Assembly: GCF_000003815.2 (NCBI RefSeq)
Contig: NC_049985.1
Span: forward strand, 18,791,871 to 18,814,459
Source: Branchiostoma floridae
Lineage: Eukaryota; Chordata; Leptocardii; Amphioxiformes; Branchiostomatidae
DNA: 22,589 nucleotides
Direction of reading: 5' to 3'
Below are positions 19,101 to 22,589 of this stretch, in pieces; positions within the stretch are counted from its first letter, which is position 1, and every line of letters starts with the position of its first letter. The notes under the pieces are model-generated. The model did not search any database and was not told the DNA's origin. It worked only from the letters and a program-made list of their open reading frames with translations. A program made the translations under genes and the position numbers.

Positions 19101-22100
19101 GGCAGGTGTCGTCATGATGTGGTACGTGTCACCTCCTCTGGCTAGGATCTAAAACATTCACGACCAAGAAAGAGTCTTTGTCAAGCTTTCTCTTATGTCT
19201 ATCTTATAAGCCATAGTCAAATCTTAGTGCACAGCAATTGTAAAAGTACAATGTAAGGTAAGGTTTTCTATTCTAGTACAATCCACAGCAGATTCTGAGC
19301 ACAGTAGAAGATGCAATGAGGAGCTGTATGTCTACTGCATATTAGCTACATGTGTCATACTTTTAAATCGTTATTTTACGGTTCGCCCTATACTCCTCAA
19401 GGACATATTGGAATTTCAATCTGTCCTAGAATAAATTAGATTTCTACCAGAATTCTATTGGAAGTCCAAGAACAGTACTCCTTACCAGGCCAGCCGGGTT
19501 GAGAGTGACCATGGCTGTCCTGCCCTCTGACCCTGTGATCATCAGCCCGACCACAGACGCCGTGCCGGCATCAGGCTGTGTTCCCGTACGGACAGACACG
19601 ACGTAGACGTAGTCTGCTCCGGGAACTTCTGATGGGATTGTGGAGACTTTGGGAACAACGGCGCTGACGACATTTGATATCGCAGCTTGTCCAGGAACAA
19701 AGTTGTCTGCCACCGCCTTGCTTCTCAAAACTTGACTCTGATGAAAAGAAATTTAAAGTGTCATATCGTTGAAGAGGTTCATCAGTCACGTATGCTACAA
19801 CAAATTTTCATAAATCAATGACTGTTTTTGAAAAGGTACAAAATGGACGTCATGATGATTAGGAACCCTGACAACACTATCACCACAGATGTGTTCAGAA
19901 AAGAAACCCACACCGACCATTACTTCCAGTGGTCCTCTAACCACCCTGTCCAACAGAAACTTGGCATTGTAAAGACTCTCAGACTCTTATAAAAGACCCT
20001 ACCCTAAGATCGGCAGAAAAAGAGAAGGTGAGAGACGCTCTTAGGCATTGTGGCTACCCAGAATGGGCCCTGAGGGAGGGGGACAACAACAGCAATAGGG
20101 AACGAGTGCACAAGGACCATAACACTAGAGAGAAGGCACCCCCCGCGTGTTACGCTGTGCTTCCGTACATGAAAGGTACTACAGAACGACTAAAACGCGC
20201 GTTTGCCAAATACAACGTTAGCCTTTATTCCAAACCAGGCTACACTCTACGTAATGCACTTGTGAGACCAAAAGACCCTTTATTGCCCAGTGAGAAGTGT
20301 GGCGTCATATATAAGTTTGCATGTGAAGAGTGTGGTGAGACGTATGTGGGAGAAACGGAAAGATCGCTAGGGGAACGGACTACCGAACACCAAAAGTCCC
20401 TAGATCGTCTGGACGGCAAATCCGCGATTAGCCAACACCACCTCAAATCACGTCACTTGGTCACTACCAAGCCCATCTCGGACAACATAGACATTATTGA
20501 CTTAGAAACACGCAATGCACATAGAAAGATTAAGGAGGCTATCCACATTCAACTAGAGGGTGGGAAGTTGAACAGGACTGAGGGTTGGGAGCTGCCCAAG
20601 TGCTACTTACCCCTTCTCCGCAAGGAGGCGGGGGGAGGGGGCAGATGATCCACGCAAGCCTGACCTAGTCTCGTGTTCTCTCGCGAGAACTGAGATTAGG
20701 TCATTCCCCTGACGATGATGTACTGGTAGACATCGAAAATTTGGGAGGTATGTACTGTACCTTTTCAGAAACAGTCATTGATTGATGAAAATTTGTTGTA
20801 ACTAAATTGTCATAGATTTTTGCGATAATCAATGGCTGACAAACGAGTTGTTGACGGTAAATAAAGAAAAGGAGGTACAGATACTAGAGATCGTCTGAGG
20901 CTTAGAATGGAACAAAATTCATTCAAATGTTTAATGTTACATACCTTGATGTTAGAACGAAGTATCAATAGTTGGGCCACCACAAACACCATCCACATCG
21001 CCATCACGGTTGCAAACACAGTGTAATTTGAGGACAACTTCTCGAAGTTGCTACCAAAGTTGGTGAAGACCACGAAATTCGGGATTGGCAGAAAAGACGA
21101 TCGAAGTATAACCCTGTTTAAGGCCATGTCACACGTGCACCGCGTGGTCGTCTCGTTAGTTTGTGTTCCAACCTGCAGTATGGAGTGGAAGTTGCTCTTG
21201 ACAAATTCAATGATAATTCATTACACATATAGTGCCAAGTAATTAGTACATTAAGTTAAAGTTATGAAACAGTTTTATTGTAAACGGAAAAGGCACCAGT
21301 GATATGAGCAAAACACGCGTACGTCTAAACATTTTCATACAATTGAAAACAATGGTTGAGAATACAACTTACATGTAGGCGCTTTTACCTTTGACATGTG
21401 TATTTAGAATCGTAAACCTCTTTATGGACAAAGAGCAAAGTCAGCTGTGAGGGACTCTTTAAGATTTGTTCCAGAGTTAGAATATGACACGTAGAGAGTT
21501 GTTATCCTTAGTTAAAAGTTTTGCTACACTGACGATTACACATTCGACCATAGTAGCTTAAAACAAAGCATACGTTCGTTTTTATGTGTCAGTTCGACTC
21601 TGATAGATCAGTAAGTGAGTCACACCTTGCAGCGACGGTTGTTCCACGTCTGTGTTTCATTTTCCCACATCAGACAGGAGACTGCAGCAGTCTGCAGGGT
21701 GAATTCTGATGGGTTGCCATGGCGATCTGGAGGGAGCATGGTCTGGGCGCCTCTAACTGCTGACGTCAGCAGTCTGTGGAATCCACTTTTAGAAACATCT
21801 GTACCTAGTATTACAGGTGAAGAAGACAGACATTAATGAGGCCTTATTGAAATTAGATATTCTTCATTTGATTCAGTAGTTATGACGATAAATTACTTGT
21901 GACTGCTGAAACGTGATTTTTTTTATTTTTAAAGTAAAATTGCCAGAAAGGTCAATGTTTGCTGTACCAAGATTATGTTTACCTTTTTTCTTCACACCAA
22001 CTATAATCCACCCATGTTCGTTTTGTACCTCGAGCTCCGGAAGGAATGAAAATGTGAAGTTGGAGTAAACTAGGCCATACGGCATTTCAAAGCCGTCATA

Positions 22101-22549
22101 ATCAGTGACGTCAGGAGGTTTGACAGTTGTTGTGTAGTCGTACTCTTCTTCAGTTGGGAAGTCATGAGCCCGGACGTACACCAGCAGCTCCGTGTCAACG
22201 TCATCGACTGAGAATCGGAACAGGGGCACTTGGCCTATTTTGTCCGTGTACATGGCGTAATACGTCATGCCGGTGTCATGGCTGTTGGGAATGAGCTACG
22301 TGCTGCTTCACTGATATTCTTGCTGCAAGATGCTGTCGCTGTATCGTGGTCGTGTTCTTCAGTGTCAGTCGTGGGGCAAAATACAACGCCAGATCGTAAA
22401 TTAACGGTGATGTTCGGTACTGCAGTATCGAGGGACTGTTCTTCATTGTTCACTTCATCAATGGTGATTGCCACCATGACTACAGGTGAGGATAGTACTT
22501 GAGTTTTCTTTTCACTCCACACGAAAGGGTCATCACTAAATGCTGCGAC
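12945..22549 (-). CDS. Polycystin-1-like 11-TM protein, 3' half (17 exons)
   Basis: The 17 exons join in frame to 3825 bases (1274 residues plus stop); the gene continues beyond the right edge. In window numbering the protein has the following order. The GAIN/GPS region is 1-237. TM1 is about 270-290. The PLAT/LH2 domain is about 338-450. TM2-TM5 are about 500-522, 542-564, 586-609 and 619-650, and TM6 about 717-736. The TOP/polycystin domain is about 737-955, near the usual size of around 220. The six-helix channel module takes up the rest (TM7 about 959-981, TM8 994-1019, TM9 1051-1071, TM10 1091-1114, pore loop 1123-1143, TM11 1154-1182). A short acidic tail ends it. GPS-TM1-PLAT-TM2-11 is the PKD1/PKD1L/PKDREJ architecture, a membrane receptor that pairs with PKD2-type channel subunits. 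I cannot tell which subfamily, because the N-terminal modules (PKD, REJ, lectin) are off the window. The GPS tripeptide and the pore acidic residue differ from the family pattern. Confidence 0.9.
13252..13399 (-). CDS. Polycystin-like exon p: end of TM11
   Basis: VNLAVGMLCNWLSYC continues the last helix of the channel ('lmNm..aii'). An acidic cytoplasmic stretch (DDIEVDTAMGDYFWNS) follows. The acceptor is CCTCAAG; the exon ends phase 1 at donor GTAAAA. Confidence 0.85.
13993..14247 (-). CDS. Polycystin-like exon o: TM10 and pore loop
   Basis: These 85 codons are phase 0 at both ends. TM10 (FLAYMVILLLSFTISGILIF) is followed by a pore loop FKETYYVLFELGLGMAFSDV and the start of TM11 (YYATFVLVFICCL). 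The pore loop aligns with the 'F...F...LGD' filter of PKD2-type channels except that Gly is followed by Met (window residue 1137) instead of Asp. Confidence 0.9.
14481..14641 (-). CDS. Polycystin-like exon n: TM9 (S3-S4 region)
   Basis: FVDISAASQWDSTFQSVLSF and FSILRVFNFSKNVATVF match the segment before S5 in polycystins ('K.L..F.FN..M..L'). I chose donor GTAAGT at 14480 because it fits phase 0 with the next exon. Few basic residues remain in the S4-like helix. Confidence 0.87.
14838..14905 (+). repeat. (ATTC)n microsatellite in intron
   Basis: This is an imperfect tetranucleotide tract of TTCA/ATTC units with a few substitutions, in the intron between polycystin exons m and n. Confidence 0.9.
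14939..15432 (-). CDS. Polycystin-like exon m: TOP end, TM7 and TM8
   Basis: FLQQNNWILLVSDTLILRAN, then FYHPDVKLFSTVAITLQYIP and a GG pair, match the end of TOP ('L..N.W.D..TRA....F..YN.NVNLF ... GG'). TM7 (MLFHILFLFFYIYNILHEIW) and TM8 (FWNILVLCGIAVSTAVIVTF) follow. The acceptor is CTATTTCAG; the exon ends phase 1. Confidence 0.92.
15433..15916 (-). other. Intron l-m with GC-rich patch
   Basis: The intron contains a GC-rich patch (about 15650-15715), a TATATA box and the palindrome TGACGTCA (15710-15717). An extra exon here is possible but not needed: the flanking exons already join in frame and TOP has its normal length. Confidence 0.4.
15917..16061 (-). CDS. Polycystin-like exon l: TOP domain
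   Basis: The 145-base exon goes from phase 1 to phase 2 and encodes a variable part of TOP (DDVMERLSGVKCSHIR). It joins exon m in frame directly, and the total TOP length is then near normal. No missing exon is required between them. Confidence 0.75.
16340..16514 (-). CDS. Polycystin-like exon k: TOP domain
   Basis: STWKWLSSELMPSL and NAFRIGPVRLERTTIYPG correspond to the 'W.WL...L' and 'VG..RLRQ.R' segments of polycystin TOP domains. The usual RQ pair reads ER here. The acceptor is TACAG; the exon ends phase 1. Confidence 0.85.
16770..16987 (-). CDS. Polycystin-like exon j: TM6 and start of TOP domain
   Basis: A proline/lysine-rich linker is followed by RDILVRLVVLVICSLTYFYI, the TM6 helix that enters the extracellular TOP domain. 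Both splice sites are good (TTCAAG acceptor, GTAAGG donor). Confidence 0.85.
17288..17435 (-). CDS. Polycystin-like exon i: TM5 end and basic loop
   Basis: IFLLSYIQAVIRPV completes the 'EP..IFL' TM5 end. It is followed by a basic cytoplasmic loop (RVRRVLGMKTVKKEHV). It ends phase 1 at donor GTAGGT. Confidence 0.88.
17759..18281 (-). CDS. Polycystin-like exon h: TM2 to TM5
   Basis: This is the largest exon (523 bases). HFSRAQRLVCCLAQITLW and GSAMWYGV are the hallmark TM2 block of polycystin-1 proteins ('RVQR..CCL..L...MWY'). Three more helices follow (about FTVSMAVYVILVPMF, VAWILAILTSVCSSFFVIVY and FVLTFLLSSFLLEPIQ). The donor GTTTGT is weak, but exon i continues TM5 in frame. Confidence 0.9.
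18282..18457 (-). repeat. Short ACAT and CAA tracts in intron
   Basis: This intron holds small low-complexity tracts: CAACAACAACAAC near 18299 and ACATACATACGCATACATACAT near 18418. Confidence 0.6.
18458..18550 (-). CDS. Polycystin-like exon g: end of PLAT
   Basis: This 93-base exon keeps phase 2. FLFPCYTWLSS is the family 'F.F.C..WL' end of PLAT, followed by an acidic linker (LEAVLEGEMQ). The acceptor is TTTTCTTCAG and the donor GTAAGT. Confidence 0.85.
18988..19148 (-). CDS. Polycystin-like exon f: PLAT core
   Basis: RGGDTYHIMTTPATIGELQ is followed by VWHDSSG and SLFIDRITVWD, which match the PLAT pattern 'RG..D.F ... LG.L ... WHDNSG ... W.L..V.V.D'. The donor is GTGAGT; the exon ends phase 2. 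Confidence 0.9.
19486..19737 (-). CDS. Polycystin-like exon e: start of PLAT domain
   Basis: These 84 codons run between CATCAG and donor GTAAGG, phase 0 at both ends. DYVYVVSVRTGTQPDAGT and VGLMITGSEG are the first strands of a PLAT/LH2 beta-sandwich, the cytoplasmic domain after TM1 that in the family binds lipid and partner proteins. Confidence 0.88.
19796..19839. repeat. Left inverted end of Penelope-like insertion
   Basis: These 44 bases (TACAACAAATTTTCATAAAT...) match the reverse complement of 20757-20800 at 42 positions. The coding remnant of the element starts directly after this copy. Confidence 0.85.
19843..20648 (+). pseudogene. Penelope-like RT end plus GIY-YIG endonuclease
   Basis: The first frame (19843-19992) reads MDVMIRNPD-type sequence and VFRKETHTDHYFQWSSNHP, the conserved thumb region after the RT catalytic core. 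It stops at TAA (19990-19992). After a frameshift the second frame continues through LRSAEKEKVRDALRHCGYP to a 200-residue open stretch. This holds a linker (YMKGTTERLKRAFAKYNVS), then KCGVIYKFACEECGETYVGE, which has the GIY (GVIY) and YIG (TYVG) motifs. RSLGERTTEH, SAISQHHLKSRH and a late Glu-containing block (EAIHIQLEGGKLNRTEGW) follow. The extra Cys and His residues are those typical of Penelope-type GIY-YIG domains. The RT palm with its catalytic aspartates is missing and the frame is broken, so it is non-autonomous and inactive. Transposase or LINE origin is excluded by this domain order. Confidence 0.88.
20658..20742 (+). ncRNA. Hairpin and hammerhead-ribozyme-like motif
   Basis: After the ORF stop, ACCTAGTCTC...GTTCTC-TCGC-GAGAAC...GAGATTAGGT (about 20664-20703) folds into a long hairpin. 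Then CCTGACGAT (20708) is followed by GATGT-ACTGGTAG-ACATC and GAAA (20734-20737). The order CUGANGA, stem-loop, GAAA is the hammerhead core, which Penelope-like elements are known to carry in their terminal repeats. One unpaired base separates CUGACGA from the stem, and I could not find the third stem with its UH cleavage site. The call is therefore tentative and the RNA may be inactive. Confidence 0.35.
20757..20800. repeat. Right inverted end of Penelope-like insertion
   Basis: These 44 bases are the reverse complement, with two mismatches, of 19796-19839. Both copies bracket the Penelope-like remnant and end in the palindromic GTAC on the inner side. Confidence 0.85.
20945..21172 (-). CDS. 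Polycystin-like exon d: GPS second half and TM1
   Basis: These 76 codons run from acceptor CTGCAG to donor GTATGT. They begin with VGTQTNETTTRCTCDMALN, the second cysteine pair of the GPS, where most family members have C-x-C-N-H-L-T. A hydrophobic helix (FATVMAMWMVFVVAQLLIL) follows as TM1. Confidence 0.88.
21173..21625 (-). other. Intron between GPS halves
   Basis: This is AT-rich intron DNA, 453 bases, with consensus GTGTGA donor and CTGCAG acceptor. I see nothing else in it. Confidence 0.6.
21626..21804 (-). CDS. Polycystin-like exon c: GPS motif, first half
   Basis: It ends with CLMWENETQTWNNRRCK, the first two cysteines and both tryptophans of the GPS motif. Two acceptors 6 bases apart (ACTAG at 21805 or TACAG at 21799) are both compatible with the phase. 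The donor is GTGTGA at 21625, phase 0. Confidence 0.85.
21983..22295 (-). CDS. Polycystin-like exon b: GAIN domain part
   Basis: The exon reads IPNSHDTGMTYYAMY, then ELLVYVRAHDFPTEEEYDY, which matches the 'L.vY.R....PT...YD' segment of polycystin GAIN domains. It ends phase 1 at donor GTAAAC (21982). Its acceptor is CACGTAG at 22296-22297, which implies an 89-bp intron from exon a. A simple frameshift between the two frames is the alternative. Confidence 0.78.
22385..22549 (-). CDS. Polycystin-like exon a: GAIN domain part
   Basis: The acceptor is GGTTCTCCCAG just above 22549. The 55 codons include AFSDDPFVW and LSSPVVMVAITI, the polycystin GAIN pattern 'NPF.W ... SSPVV'. The right end of the frame is uncertain. 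I place a donor (GTATTT) at 22384 because the open frame beyond it stops out of phase with the next exon. Confidence 0.7.
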
Positions 22550-22589
22550 CTGGGAGAACCACAAGATGGATGATTGGTAAATCTAGATA

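Larger units (their letters stand above)
19796..20800 (+). mobile_element. Truncated Penelope-like element in polycystin intron
   Basis: This 1005-bp insertion lies antisense in the intron between polycystin exons d and e (intron 19738-20944). It has 44-bp inverted ends, the last part of a Penelope-type RT, a linker and a GIY-YIG endonuclease domain. A 3' region with a 40-base hairpin and a hammerhead-like motif follows. Inverted or tandem partial terminal repeats and 5' truncation are known for Penelope-like elements. I see no clear target-site duplication outside the inverted ends. Confidence 0.85.

Noticed and set aside
1-22589. CRISPR array, prokaryotic operon or phage island
   Set aside because: There are no short regularly spaced identical repeats with unique spacers. 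The genes are split by introns, and the composition and domains are metazoan.
1-22589. tRNA or rRNA genes
   Set aside because: I saw no cloverleaf with A and B box sequences and no conserved rRNA segment on either strand by eye. A dedicated covariance search was not possible.

Overview
The window looks like animal nuclear DNA, most likely from a lancelet (Branchiostoma) or a close invertebrate deuterostome. The grounds are: two symmetric phase-1 kringle exons; the last 17 exons of a polycystin-1-like gene with clean GT-AG introns; and a dense mix of decayed retroelements (CR1/L2-like, another non-LTR tail, Penelope-like), a TTAA-flanked piggyBac-type non-autonomous element, satellites and microsatellites in AT-rich DNA. 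The species is inferred, because there is no direct marker for it.

Layout, left to right. Positions 1-960 are non-coding, with a strong foldback at 377-465. Two kringle exons on the plus strand (963-1214 and 3724-3975) have the same length and phase and sit in duplicated blocks about 2.76 kb apart. The second ends in a stop codon one base before its splice donor. A 5'-truncated, frameshifted CR1/L2-like retrotransposon (about 4188-6407, with a TTTGA tail) directly follows the second kringle block. It is followed by a 942-bp TTAA-flanked element (6437-7378) with terminal inverted repeats and three copies of an 18-bp palindrome. A roughly 196-bp tandem repeat occupies 8443-9510, and a long GT microsatellite lies at 10482-10745. 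Small mobile-element remnants lie at 11792-11868 and 12126-12377.

From 22549 down to 12945 the minus strand holds the 3' half of a polycystin-1 family gene (PKD1/PKD1L/PKDREJ type). I could join 17 exons in frame to give 1274 C-terminal residues plus stop. They encode the GAIN/GPS region, TM1, a PLAT domain, TM2-TM6, the extracellular TOP (polycystin) domain, the six-helix channel module and a short acidic, coiled-coil-like tail, with a poly(A) signal about 95 bases after the stop. The N-terminal part lies beyond the right edge. Two functional sites depart from the family pattern: the GPS cleavage tripeptide and the acidic residue of the pore loop. The intron after TM1 carries an antisense Penelope-like remnant with a GIY-YIG domain, bounded by 44-bp inverted copies of one sequence.

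The kringle gene (plus) and the polycystin gene (minus) are convergent, with about 9 kb of repeat-rich DNA between them. Nothing in the sequence shows that they work together. I found no unmistakably new system. The best leads are the altered GPS and pore of the polycystin, the stop codon at the kringle exon boundary, and the structures of the TTAA element and the Penelope insertion.
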